64,000 nt of DNA from Acridotheres tristis (lineage: Eukaryota; Chordata; Aves; Passeriformes; Sturnidae): NCBI GenBank assembly GCA_037013685.1, contig CM072888.1:7917034-7981033 (forward strand), written 5' to 3'. Shown here piece after piece: positions 35,973 to 48,676 of this stretch (positions are counted from its first letter, which is position 1; the number at the start of each line of letters is the position of its first letter). Made by a program: the position numbers and the translations under genes. The notes under the pieces are model-generated. The model was not told where the DNA came from and searched no databases. It saw nothing but the letters and a program-made list of their open reading frames with translations.

Positions 35973-38897
35973 CAGATTCAAAGACATCAAGCTCTCCCCC
36001 TATATCTACAGTCATACAATTTCAAGTTAATGTTTTCTGTCTCTTCAAATTGTACCAAAATTAATAGGTAAGCTTAGAATTTGATTTTTATTATGCACAA
36101 TAATTAATATAGAAATTAATTCTATAAAGTATATTGGCAAAAGTATGCTGTCTGTCACATGGGACTTCAGCTAGTATCCTGAACAGAGAGCAGCTCTCTT
36201 AGCTGTGAACTCCAGCCAGCCCAAAATTATAAAATCCTATTAATAATCCACACATGTGATGATATAGTCATGAAGCTTTCACTTTTTGAAAGCAAAATAC
36301 TTTAGCTAGGAAATATTTTTAATATTTGGCACTTTCACTACTCCTGTGAGGAGACCATATTGGAACTCTTGAATTTAAATAATTGAACTCTTAAATAAAA
36401 AAGTTCATTTTCATTCACTTATGTAGAAGAAAGTGACCACGTTTGGATCGTGGGGAAAAATCCTAATTAGGACAAAGGTATAAAAAATGAAAATCAAGAC
36501 CCATGAAGTTTCAAATAATCAAGCCTTATAATCTACCAGGAAATAAATCTTTCAGTCCTTTTAAAATGTATTAACTCAGTTTCAGTAAACAAGAAACTTG
36601 GGATGGTGGAGGAGTCACTTCCCAAAACACAAGGGACCTGTGTCTCACTGTAAGGGAAATAATTCACAGTGGTTATTTTAGCACTCTGATGTACAGTAGC
36701 TGGTACATTTTAAACTCACAGTGCTGGTTTAAAGAACAGTAATTTAAGAGTATAGTTGGTTCACTAAGGTGTTTTGGGATTAAATGATGACTGCAAGAGA
36801 CTTGGAAATTTGAGCAAATGCTCACCTCTGTTACTCATTTCTTCCTTTGTTCAGCTAGAGAGATTTGTGCAAGCTCTGAAAGACCTTCTGCTGCAAAAAC
36901 AACCTGAATTTTCGCTCAAACCAAAGGGATAAAAAAAAATTTGAAATGTAAATAATAGTTCCTTTACTAAAAAGTCCTCATCTATTTTCTATGTATAAAC
37001 TTCCATTTTATTTTTGACCTTTCTGCACATATTTCAGATACCTTTTTGCATCCTTTACTTTTCTTCAAAAACACTGAGGAAAACAAAATTATCATGAACC
37101 TTTCAGAGACAGAAAAATAAGTTTGCAATAATCATATATCATGCATGTCCTTTCCATAAGCTACCATCAGAAATATTTATGCATTATGTACTTGTTCCAA
37201 GAAATTGTAGTACAGTGTGTATTCCAGAGATAACATGTAGATGAATCTCCCCCATATGTTTTAGTTTACTTTGTATGTTGGCATATATTCTAATAACAGA
37301 CAGAACTTGGGGTCTTTTTTTTTTCTTTTTTTTAATTTATGTTTTCCCATATATGGAAATACATATATATCTTAACTGGAATAAGCCAAACACTTTGACT
37401 ACTGTATTGACATTTATGCTTGAGAAAGTTCAGGCCTGCAAGCTCTTGCAAAGCAAGTTAAAAGGCCAATCCCAGCCTCTGACCCAAAAGGGAACATTTA
37501 AGTTCAGGCTCAATCAATTGAAAATGCAGGGCAAAATATGCCTTTAGATGACAGAGTTTGATTTACAAGATATACAGATATTTTACATCAGGCTGAGCTA
37601 ATTCAAGTTTGTGTTTTGACTGTGTATGTAGAATATCTATAATTTATTTATGACCTATTAGGGAGATTGTTTCCAGCGTGTAAGAAATCCTAATTAAGAC
37701 CACTGTTTTTAAAAAGGAAACTCACAATTTCTTTTATATCCTGTCATCAAAGGAACAAAGCAGAAAGCTTTTGTTCTTGTTTTTGTTGGGTTTGGTTTGA
37801 TTTTCTCCTTGCTGTCTGCTGAATGTCAAGGGGCCACACACCAGCTATTGCACAGTCAGGTCTTTGAAGTCCCCAAAGAATTTCAGAATTCTCCTGAAGA
37901 GTTTATTTCTTGAAATACTTATTTCCCCCAAGAAATCAGGATTCCTGAGGGACTTGTCATTCCAAACCATCTGCAAGGGCTGTTTCCTTATTCTGAGCAC
38001 GGGGAGGCACAGCATTACATAATTTTTGGGAGTTTAATGTCTCATGAAGAGACAATGGCATGAAGATAAAACTTCCCAAACTCCTTCCCATTCACCCTTC
38101 TGGCATACCATGACCTGGCTGCTGCCCCTAAACAGGGGTGGAGGTGGAAAAACAGAGGGTCACAGACACCTGGGGCACAGTGTACACAGACCAGAATCAG
38201 TATTTGTTGGTAATAGACTGAAAAGTAGGGAATAGACAATTAGGTAGAAGATACAGAAAATCACAGTTGTCCAGATACTGTAGAGAATGTCTCAAAGGCA
38301 GCATAGCTCACTGCTGCAGGGTTACTTGGACCTGTTTAACCAACATAATTATTTCCATAATACCCACCCTTGGGCAGAAAGAGGTAGCAGGAGTACAGTA
38401 AATATGCTGTGAAACATGTATATCTTTGCCATTCTTCTGTCAATGTCATCAATTACACTTTGATTTATCCTGAGACCAGAACGAGCAGCCAGGACTGAGT
38501 GACACCAGGATTTGCATGTAGCTTTCCCTGTGTCATGGTCCTTTCATGTCTTTCAAACTTAAAAGACAATACACTCCATGACTTCATTTCCTTAACCTAT
38601 TAAGGAATATAATAAACACAACAAACTGAGGCTCCATCACCTTTTACCCAGACTAGTCTATATGTTAGTCAATTTATTCACCATTCAAGTGAAGATTTCA
38701 TAAGATTTCATTGCTTGGTATAACGCTTGATATCATACACCTATGAGAAAAAGAAAAGACTTGGTTACCTAGCAAACAGAGAAAGTGCTGACCCTTCCTC
38801 TTCCATCACAGGCATCCCCTGTATCACACCAGGAAGCAGAAAAACCTCAGCAGTCCAGCTGCAGCTGAATCCACTTCAAAAGCTTTTTGGGTAAGAT
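35973..38897. other. Non-coding AT-rich stretch
   Basis: No exon recognised. Contains a T-rich run at about 37314-37333 and a T/G-rich tract at about 37769-37799. Confidence 0.55.
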
Positions 38898-38975
38898 TAT
38901 AGAGCCAAAGAATGGTTTGGGTTGAAAGAGACCTTTACAGTCCAACCCTCTGTAATGAGCAGGGACGTCTTCAGA
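38898..38975 (-). mobile_element. CR1 LINE, short 3'-end remnant, antisense
   Basis: On the plus strand 'aatggtttgggttgaaagag', 'agtccaaccctctgtaatga' and 'gcagggacgtcttca' are the reverse complement of the CR1 3' terminus. Similarity fades after about 38975, so only the last 80 bp or so of the element is clear. Confidence 0.88.
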
Positions 38976-40024
38976 CACATGTTTTGTACTCTCAGGCTTG
39001 GAGGCTGAGTCTATCCCATTTCTGCAAGCTGGTGGATTCTGGGGACACTGCCAGACAAAACACAGTGGCTGCTGGAGGCAGCAATTTGCAGGCCATGGTG
39101 GCTGAAGAGTGGCCTTTCAGCTCTTTCTGACCACCTGCTCTGCCTACCTGGTGCTCTCACTTTGGCCTAGTGCTGCTGCTCTCAGCAGAGCATGAACTCT
39201 AGCATGAGCTGGCTTAGCCAAAATTGGTTGGTTTGCAATGTAATAGGACAATTGAGGCCAATCAGTTTGTGCATTGTGTGACAGAAAAAGGGATGCAGTA
39301 GCCTTATGCCTACTTTCTCCTTTTACCTTATTTGAACATTTCTGTCTTAGACTCCTCAGAGTAATGCATATACAAAGTGTGTTTACTTATAACCCATGAC
39401 CTCATTTGTACTACTCCCTCATCATAAAGTTGCCTTTCTCAGGGACAGGAGTATTAATGAAGGTAAATACACAGTCATGCTCTCCCTGTATGGCTGTATA
39501 ATTTATTCTTTTACATTACACAGAATCAGCAGGATTTGAGCACTACAGATACCAGGACAATGCCCAAGCAACCAGGGTGGAAGCCTCTGTTCTTTCAGAT
39601 AAATTAGCAAAAGTAATGGGGTGGATCCATCTTATTATAGGAAACTGTATTAAGGCAGATTAATGCTGTTAGGCTGAATAACGCCATAAAGCTGGGAGAC
39701 GTTCCCAGGTTCAGGCTAATGGACTGCCAGCCCCAGATAGAAATGTGGGGTGTGTCTTTCAGCAGTGAATACCGAGGGAAATGAAACTACTGATGAGACC
39801 AAAAGGCATCCTAGAAAGACTGAAGTGTCTCCTGCACCTGAAAGCAAGTTTATTTTTCCCACAGAAGCTTTTTTGCATATCCTTTATTTCAAAAACATGA
39901 AAACAAAATGAGCTGCATTTACTGGTACAGTTTCTTGGGATTTGAAGGCCTGAAAATCTTCTTGTTAGTTATTGAGAGTGAAAACAAAGGAACTCTGGGT
40001 CAAAGCTCACTCCTTTCATAGTCT
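38976..40024. other. Non-coding stretch
   Basis: No gene or repeat recognised. It lies just downstream, on the minus strand, of the candidate terminal exon at 40134-40600. Confidence 0.5.
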
Positions 40025-40030
40025 TTTATT
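40025..40030 (-). terminator. Possible polyadenylation signal for the candidate minus-strand exon
   Basis: AATAAA on the minus strand lies about 104 bp after the TGA stop at 40134-40136. No poly(A) tract follows in the genome, which argues against a processed retrocopy and fits a genuine terminal exon, if the exon is real. Confidence 0.3.
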
Positions 40031-40133
40031 TCTTCAGCATAGATTTGATTTCTGCATAGACTTGGTATTATCTAAACTGTTTTGCTTGAACGCTGTCATG
40101 TCATTCTGTATATGGGTCCTGCCAAAGGAATAT

Positions 40134-40600
40134 TCACTGTTGACTGTTTTCCTCTAAGGCTTTAAGGTGTGGTTTTAGAAGTGCCTCTAAGGCTTTTTGT
40201 TTCTTATCCCTCAAAAGAAATCTTGCATGTGCATCCTTTCTTTCTTCCTCTTTACGTTCATCAAAAATGAACAAAGGATGATGTGGACAGTGAGTTACAG
40301 TCATACATAAACCATATCCCTGTCTCAAGCTATTGCTGGGAAGGCCGTGTTGAAGGCAGTATTTACTGAAAGCCCCTTTTTTATAGATCAGTACTGTGGA
40401 AGTCACCAGGGGTACAACAAAGTGCCAGCAGATTTTTGTTGTTTTGGCTGTCCAGGTGCCACGGCTTCACACGCACATCCAGTGGGCTGGCTCCAAAAGG
40501 AGCATCACAGAGGTGCATCCCTAACAGATCACAGTGCTGCAGGTCCTCTGTAAGGAGTTGCAAGGTCTTTCTGCAGTGGCAAACAATCTCTACTAACTTC
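40134..40600 (-). pseudogene. Candidate terminal coding exon or decayed exon, frame interrupted; unidentified protein
   Basis: Protein family not recognised. Read on the minus strand, a frame opens after a possible acceptor (AG at 40601-40602) and runs to a TAA at 40381-40383. It includes segments such as LLTEDLQHCDLLGMHLCD and DVRVKPWHLDSQNN. A second frame, offset by one base and open over 40134-40466, continues with a Cys/His/Pro-rich part (TVTHCPHHPLFIFDE) and ends in a charged, helix-like tail (EERKDAHARFLLRDKK, then KALEALLKPHLKALEEN). The two frames overlap at 40383-40466, so one single-base slip would join them; runs of T5 (40433-40437) and T6 (40377-40382) are the obvious places. Codons beginning with G are fairly frequent in both parts. 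An AATAAA lies about 104 bp downstream. The segment could be a pseudogene, a real exon with an assembly error, or two chance frames. Confidence 0.3.
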
Positions 40601-40610
40601 CTGGGCTTCC

Positions 40611-41531
40611 AGAAATACTAATCAGCAGTTCTAGTCTGTAGCACATTTATTACACCCTGACGTGCTGAAGACAGCCTGTTACAAATAGAACTGCCTCGTG
40701 AAAAATGCTGTTCCAGTGTTTTATAATAAAGTGCACCAATTAGATGCATTCATTAGGACAAACTGCTTGTCTTTTCTTATATTAGATCTTTTAAAAGGCA
40801 CAATGCATCTCATAGCTCATTCCGCTCTGTATTATTATTAATTGAACAGAGCACATTACAGAGTTTTAATCCAATAACTGTAAATACATAATGAATAATA
40901 TTTCCTTGGAGGCTGCCAGAGTTGTAGCAGCCTCCTTTGCAGCTTTGCATACGCAGACTAAGATATATTATCACAGGGTCCCCTCTTCCCTGGCTGTAGG
41001 TTCCCCACAGGCATTGCAGGGACACCACCAGAGCAAGAAAGAGTGTGTGTGTGGTAGAAGACAAATGTGCCATTTGTTAAAAGGCAAATTAGTAGCCAAG
41101 CCTAAACTGCAGGCTTTCAACTTTTTCTTGTTGGAAAGGGTGGCATGCTCCAGTTCTTCATGTTGTCTTGCAGGTCCTTGGATGCCAAACAGAAAACAAT
41201 TTTTTAATTTTACCAGCATGAGGGTTCCTAACTGCAGCATATTATTTATAAAGGGGAAATGGCAAACACTAAATGAAGACAAAAGGAAACATTCTGTTCC
41301 CCTCTGGAGGAGCACAGCATTATTATACAAGGCTGTGATTGGGCATAGTAAGATGAATTGAGCAGCTGCTCCTCCTGACAAGAGCATTACTTCTTAGATT
41401 GCTAGTAATACATGAGGTAGCTGGCACTCCCTGGTTATACTTAAGTAACAGATATGATCTCAGCAAGAGTAGCCTGAACTCGATGATAACGACACAGGAT
41501 TTTATATAAAAGAATAGGGCACGTTGAAGTG
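40611..41531. other. Non-coding stretch with a perfect 9-bp hairpin
   Basis: Contains the inverted repeat GGAGGCTGC / GCAGCCTCC (40908-40916 and 40927-40935, 10-nt loop). Frames of 156 codons (+, 40891-41361) and 138 codons (-, 40971-41387) overlap each other and show no known domain; at most one could be real and I favour neither. Confidence 0.4.
40908..40935. repeat. Perfect inverted repeat, 9-bp stem, 10-nt loop
   Basis: GGAGGCTGC pairs exactly with GCAGCCTCC across the loop CAGAGTTGTA. The stem is GC-rich inside AT-rich DNA. It is too short for a typical microRNA precursor (about 30 paired bases), because the flanks do not continue the pairing. Confidence 0.85.
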
Positions 41532-41558
41532 ATTTTTTTTTCCTTTTTTTTCTTTTTC

Positions 41559-41586
<28 letters not shown>
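41532..41586 (+). repeat. T-rich tract ending in a long poly(T)
   Basis: About 55 bp of T with a few C, the last part an uninterrupted run of about 28 T. The poly-Lys frame on the opposite strand is an artefact. Confidence 0.95.
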
Positions 41587-41589
<3 letters not shown>

Positions 41590-44500
41590 GTACTTAGTAA
41601 TATTTTCATATGGAATAAGCATTTGCAGTTATGTATGCCTGGACAGTACTCAAGGTGTGTAGCAGGGCTAATAAGCTTGAAGAGAAGCAGTGCATTAATA
41701 CAGTCTTACTAACACTAATGAAGCCCTGTAACAGTCAATTCTGAGCTATTTTATGGTCAATTGAATGAAAAATGGTCAGGAAGGGACATGAGGTCTCTTT
41801 GTAGGTATCCTTGTAGCCATATCTGTTAACCTGCTGAAAGTTACAGCAACACGAGTTATTTTCAGAAATTCAGATTTTTGCTCTAAATTAATGAGGTCCG
41901 TTTTTCCAGGATCTAGGCCTTTGGCACCCAAGGATACGTGGTCCAATAATATTAGACTCCCAAGACCTGATTCTATGACAACTGAAAACACTAGGACAAA
42001 ATTAAAGAGGCATTTTGCACCTATTGTCATTTTGGCCTGAAAATATCCTACAGCTGTGAAAATTCTAACAGTATTCAGCAGGATCAGGTCATGGTGAAGT
42101 GAAGAAGTAAAATAGATACCAAAAATAAGAAAAAGGGAAAACATCTGAACATAGTAGCTATTGAAAAGCTGCAAACCTGGGAGATTTTTTTCACAACAGA
42201 TAGTTAATCTTAAATTTGCCATCCACTGGTTTTCCTAATATGAAATAAATGATTTAGCTAAGCACTGTTAGGACTCTGTATCTGTCTAGGATTATTAGCA
42301 CTTCCATTCTTTAATTCTCATTACTTCATCACCTTTCTATTCACTGCCTGATGATGAGTCTGCAGGAAGGCAGTCAGTGTTACACACCTGGAGGCAGGGG
42401 TGGGGAAGCTGCAGTGCTACACTTTTCACAAGTGAAGTTGTTCTCCAAAGTTTTGAAAGCACAAATCACAGTGATGTGCACTTCTGTCTGGCACAGTATG
42501 ATCAAATATTTATCCCATTTGATTGGACTGGTTCTATCCTTTACCAATGCCAGTTGGGGAAATTCATAAATTTCAAAACATTGTTGAGGGCATATTCCAC
42601 AAAAGTCTTTCTGTTGGTGTAAGCAGGGCCAGTTAGTCCACGTAGTCATTTTTGAAAAGAAGCAAGTTGATTCTTGAAGAGGAATCTTAGACAACTAACT
42701 GTAATCCTAAACCCCAGCTCAACTATTGCCTAAGTCTGGAGACACCTGACCTCCTTAAGTGTCTCCTTTTTTTATCAGAAGAATCTCCAGGTATTGATAA
42801 ATTGACTTTTAAGCATATCTAATTAAAGCTTTTTAAAAGACTGAGCAGATTTACAGCACATGGCTACATCTTTTTAAAGATGCCTTATCCAAGGCTGAGC
42901 AGTAATAGTAACTATTTTCATGTAAGGACATAAGGAAGAACCAGAACATCAAGTCTGCTGTATGTGCCTCCACATATTTGTGCAGGCATGGTCTTAAAAT
43001 GGTGGTGACTAAAAAAAAAAACATCTCAGGATGGCTAAGCACCAGCTTCAACTCAGTCTGGGCCTCGTCTAGAAAAATATGAAAAAAATAGAGCAGACCT
43101 CTTCCTTCAGGTTTGTTTTATAAGAACACTATACCATGTATCTTAGGGAGAGAAAACAAGTCCCTCCCTATCTCCAGTAGAGTTTTCCAGGGGCATCCTC
43201 TCTCAGTAAGCTGGAATGGACACCTGAATCTTAAGGAAACAGTATGAAATGATGCAATGTTTTCCAGGAGCATTTCCTGTGGAAGGTGTACAGTAAAAAT
43301 AGCAATCAGAATGACAGCAGGCCATCTAAAACAATCTCCAGACATTGCATCAGGAACCTTGACACACAGAGAGGTTTTGGTATTTTGTTGTATCAGATAT
43401 CAAAAATTGAAGCTTCTGACTTTGCAGACCTCAGGTCTGGTCTTCAGGTCAAACTTAGGTATTCTCCTAAATTAAAAAATAAATGACTACTTAGGCTTGG
43501 TAGCTTAATAATTCAAGCTGAAATGTAGGAAAAATCAGCTTCCAGTTTTAAATGAACAAAATTAAATTAAATGCTGAAATGAAAAATGTCAAATTGGGAA
43601 AGCAAGGACTAAATTCTGACTGTCATATTTCATATAAGTATTTATCCTCTAAGCTTGAAGTAACACTGGATCCTCGCATATCCAAAGTTGTCCCTTGGCA
43701 CAATTACATATCTCTGAAACTATTTATTGTTCTACCTTTTTTTTTTTTAATTAATACACAGTTAAAATACACTTTAAAAACCTTTTAAAGGGAAAAAGTA
43801 GCTTACCTGAAATCTGTTTTGAAACACAATCTAGAGTCATATAACATCAAAAACAATATTCCATACCTCAGTTGTTTTTAATATATATCTATCTTTAAGA
43901 ATATTCTCAAGTAATTTTGTAATTCTGAAAGTCTTCAACAGACAGATTAATATATAAGAACTACCAAAAGAATCTAAACCTCTTAGATGGCAATGTATTA
44001 TTTTTTTTTAATACGAAGTATTTCATAAATGCTTTCAAGTTCTTTAATAAAAGGGGTTAATTAAAATCCAGGTGGCATTTATTTCACAGTGTGAGGGTGA
44101 ACATTTGAATTTCAGACTCTGTCTAACACACTTTTCTCCCTCTGGCTTTCACAGTGAATTGAACATTTAACTCCCTTCAGCAATTTTGGAAATCTCAATT
44201 TGTAGCAATTATGACAAGAAGCCATTACATGATAGAAAGAAAGAAAGAATAGTTAGTTAAGTTCAAGATATGTATCTAGATTCCTTTTAAAATAATGAGC
44301 ACACACAAATAAAAGGAGAAATCTTGCCAGAATTCTACAACTCCCTTTTTCAATTTGCATATTAAATTGTACATCTACCAGTTTCTGTTAATTCAGCAAA
44401 ATAAGAACTTCTTATGAAAGTAATTGTGTTATTAGTCTACCTTGGCAGTAATGATCCTAAGGTGAAGGTAGCAAGTAATTGTGTTTCTAACTGTGTCTTC

Positions 44501-45504
44501 TTTTTAATAATTAGTTGTAAAGTTATGTTGTGTCTTCTCTGTTCAAGAGAACTTTTCTCTCATCTTCTGCACTGCACTGAGCCATATTTAAACTAAAAAG
44601 GCAGTTTTCTGCTAAAAAGGCAGACTTCTTGAGATCCTTGTGGTTAATACTTGTTCAAAAGTCTGAAGCTGATATTCTCACACCTTTTCCAGCTGTAAAT
44701 TGCTTTACCAATTTCCATTTTCATTAGCCTTTTCCATGTTACTCTGCTTTAGGCAATATAAAACTTGAAATAATGGCCTTGTTTTTAAAAGCTTAACCAA
44801 TTATGGGAACAAGGAGGCTGGAAAAGTAACAAACCTTGACCAAACAAGAAATAACTGACCAGTTTCTCCCTTTGCACAAATAGCTCTCACAAAAACAGTA
44901 GTTTAAAACATCTAAAAAAATATTGATACAATACTGGCTGCAACAGATCTTTATAGCTATATGATGCTTTTATTTTCAAATTTCTTTTGGCACTTACCTA
45001 AGTCAAATTGTATTTATATACACTGAATGTTTCTGATATTAAAATACTCCCTCCTATCTCCTGACTGCCTAGAAAACAAAAATAAAGCAAAAAACAAGTC
45101 TATTGGCCATGTCTATTGATTAAAAACTAGTTTATTATGGGTATAAATTAAAGGGAAAAGTTGTCTAGCAAATCCTGGATACACAGATCCTACTGGACCC
45201 TCTCAAAAAGCTGTTGTTTATTGCAGATATTGACCAAATGCTAGAAAAAGCAGCCGTGTATCACAGACCTTTCATGTTCAAACAGAAATAAAGTGTTCCC
45301 TTTATACATTCTTTTTTCATCAGCTAGAAACATGCTGAACTCATGTGCAAATGTAAAACTCAGAGAAGGAAAAAAACTCAGCAGAATAAATTGTTGAGGC
45401 TGCTCCAGTGAATACAGTGAGACAGGGAATATTAATTCCTTTTCATCCTGATGGCTTCTTTCTTGCCATACGTTGTTGCATTTTAAGAGTCACTCCACTC
45501 TCAG
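41587..45504. other. Non-coding AT-rich stretch
   Basis: No exon supported. The 148-codon minus frame at 41776-42222 has hydrophobic segments but no recognisable family and no supporting splice context. Short T/A runs occur near 43738-43750 and a few GAAA units near 44236-44248. Confidence 0.5.
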
Positions 45505-45537
45505 GAAAAAAAAAGGAAAAAAAAAAGGAAGAAAAAG
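45505..45537 (+). repeat. Poly(A) with GG interruptions
   Basis: Purine-only run: A9, GG, A10, GG, then AA-G-A5-G. Confidence 0.88.
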
Positions 45538-47790
45538 CTTGCTGCTTTCATTTAGAATGTAAACTCATTGTTTTAAAACAAATTAAAACCAAAGGTGGAG
45601 AGATTGCTGTCAACACTAGCATAATTTGTGTCTTCCCACCTGTCATTGCCGTTATTTATTTATTCCAGGTCATGTATGTATTACAGACTAATTATTTGTT
45701 TTGCTTACACAAGTCTCTCCATTTAGAGCTATAGCAATTAGAGATTTCTTTAGAAATGAAATTAAATTGTATAATTTATAACATTTCTACATTTAGGTCA
45801 AGAAATGCCACTCTGCTCAGTCGCATTTTTTACCTAACATGTATTTCATTTACTACCTACCAGGCTGACATAAGTTCTTCTTGCACAGAATACTGGCTTA
45901 AATCCTGTTTTACATTACAGAGGTGTCTTTCATGTTTTAAATTTTTACAAATACCAAGATCAGGGAATTATTGCTATTTAATATCTTTGAATAGTGTTGA
46001 GTCTGAAGATATTTTTCTGTCTACATGGACAAGCTGTCCAATGTCAAACAGAAAGCAACATAATTAAGTTTTCTATGCTTGTAGCTCTAATTTCTCTGTT
46101 TCCTGAAGAAGCTGAAGTGGTACCCTCTGCTTTTACTCTCCTGAGGAACATTAACCTTAAGGACTGCACTGAAAGTTGAGGGGAACGATGAAGTGGGCAG
46201 ATCAAAAGAGTGGTCAAAAAGGAAATGGAAGGTCACTTTTAAAACCCAAAAACGATACTAGAGATGGAACTCAAACAGATTACCTGCTCTTCAGTGAGCA
46301 GGAGGGTGGAAGGGGTGTTTATCATCTAAGCAGTCCAAAACGAGCAGCAGTGATGAGCAGTGCTGTGAATTACTAGGAGTACTTAGATGAGCTTAACTAG
46401 CCACAAGAATTATTTAATATGATCAGTCATTTTTGTCCTCCACAACACCCATAAGTTAGGAATTTGCAAATGTTATCCTGGTGCTGCCAGAAACAGATTC
46501 ACAGTGACCTCAATATGTCACCAGAAAGGGCTTCTGGAAATCCTTTTGTTTTGCACATGGCATCTCAGTAAATTGGAAATAGAAGTGTTCTGGTACTGCT
46601 TTAGCCACTTTGTTATTGTTGCAAAATATTCACATCACATTACTTTAAAAAGTAGAATTTATTCTGCACCAACTAGCCCAATGAAACAAAACTTGCAGTT
46701 TGATCAAGTGTATAGATTGAAAAGTTGAATTAGACAAGATCAAATTTTTTTCTGCCACATGAAGTGGATGTTAATTGCATTTATTCAGTCTGATCATTAA
46801 AAGACTGGAGAATCCTGCAGCCAGAATTATGAATTAGCATGGCTGAGTCCAAAGGATATAGTAATGTGTGTATTTATCTGTGTCTTGAAATGTATTTCTG
46901 GATTTTGTATTTGTGACCTGTGGTGTGCATCTATGTCACAAAAAGGGAGATTACCCCAATCTACTTTAGATTAGGTACATTTTGCATATGTCACTGTTTT
47001 AAACTCAAGCACCACATAGGTGGTGCTAGTGTTGGGAGGAAAGGGTTAAAAGAAGAAGGCTGGTGAGGAAGAGGCAGATTTCCTCAGGTGACTTTGCAGC
47101 TGGCAATACCAAGGTCTGAAAAATATCCATGTGAGAAACCCCACACATTGCACCTCGTGCCTTTTGTCCTCTGTCTGTTTTTAAAATCTCTGTGCAAGGA
47201 CAACATCAGTGTTTGGAGAAACTTGGAAGCACTCAGGGACACACCTGAGCTCCCTGTTTTGGGAGAGACGTGGAAACTCAGAGGTCACAGAACACACAGA
47301 GGAAAGCACAGATGCCTGGGTGTTGATTTGGGATCCTCCACTTAGAGAGGTCATGAAATCAATTTGCTCTTTGCATATAAATTTACTCTCAGCCATGGTT
47401 TTGTGGTTGTCCTGCGTGTGTCGATTCACACAATTGGTAATATTTTGTCCAGTGAAATTCTTCTTTATTATGCACTCAGAACCTACAGCAAGTGCATCAG
47501 GATTTCTGTCATGAGTACCTCTGCCTAAAATCCTCCAAACCTCCCAAGTAACTTCACTACTGCCATGCAGGAACTAAACAAGAAGTTACTCCTGATCATT
47601 TGCTCACTGATGCAAATCACAAATACCTTTCATATGGTAAAAGGCATGATTCTAATTTATATTACATCTGAGACAGATTTTCAGAGAGAAAATTTTACAT
47701 GGATGGTTTGAGAAATAATTAGCAATATGTCTTAAGGAGAAGCTAGTCTTGATACTATATTTAAACTGAATTTGAAACTCTAAAATGTAT
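45538..47790. other. Non-coding stretch with a diverged 45-bp duplication
   Basis: AT-rich and featureless except around 47211-47290, where two imperfect copies of a segment beginning 'gttt.gga' lie 45 bp apart. No coding evidence. Confidence 0.5.
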
Positions 47791-47826
47791 GGGTTTTTTG
47801 TGGGGTTTTTGTTTTGTGGTGTGGTT
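47791..47826 (+). repeat. T-rich/G-interrupted tract
   Basis: About 36 bp of T and G only, same class as 3092-3213 and 17373-17440. Confidence 0.85.
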
Positions 47827-48579
47827 AGTTGACAAAGTCAAAAACATTGGTAAATTTTGAAAAGAGACCTCTAATATTCGAAAATTTTATGATCATACTG
47901 AAGATGATTCAAAACAAAGATGTGGTGTGTCAATAATCAACAGATAAATTGCAAAACTATCAGAAGTTTTTGAATATTTCTATTTAGATGAAACTAGCTA
48001 ACACCAAACAGTTTACAGGTAATACAAACTGTATTTTTACAAGAATTGTTCTGATCTGTCAGCTTCGAAACCTCTCTTCCTGTTGACTCCATATTTCTTT
48101 GTTGCAATATTTATAAACCTGCTCTCATGTGTCTTTTAAGGAAATGTGAATTAGCCAAATAATGAAGCTAAAATTATAATCTGTTTGATAGCTGTTTGAA
48201 TAAAAAATCAAAAACTTGCTGTTATCCAGCAGCACGCCGGAGACTGCCTTCTTTTACCTAAAGGTACTCATTTTATTACTTGTAAAGATAAAGACTAATT
48301 AAATGTTACACAGCCTTTCAGTAATTCAAAAGCTCCACTAATGAGAAGTACCATCCTGTTAAAAAAAAAAAATTATTTCAGGCAGGCAGTTCTGAAGAAT
48401 GAAGAGAGCCTGTGGAATCAAAGGGCACTGAGTGAAACCAAAGTGGCTCGCAGCAGGACAGTGTGACCAGCACCTTGTAAGAGTATTTGGTTTTAAAAAT
48501 ACCAATTCAAGCTCTACATCTCATAAAAGAAATCTGAGTGTTGAGGAAAGTGAGATCTCTTCAGCTCCGCGGTTGGAAA
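47827..48579. other. Non-coding AT-rich stretch
   Basis: No feature recognised apart from a 12-bp A run at 48361-48372. Confidence 0.5.
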
Positions 48580-48676
48580 TTACACAAGATCACCACGGAT
48601 AGGGGTGACAGGAAACCCATCTACATCTAACTCTGCAAACAGATTTGCACAGGTAAACCTCTGTGTCCTTTGGTAC

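Noticed and set aside
40891..41387. Overlapping frames of 156 codons (+) and 138 codons (-)
   Set aside because: They shadow each other and neither has known domains.
41776..42222. 148-codon minus-strand frame with hydrophobic segments
   Set aside because: No family recognised, no supporting start, splice or poly(A) context; hydrophobic residues come easily from T-rich strands.
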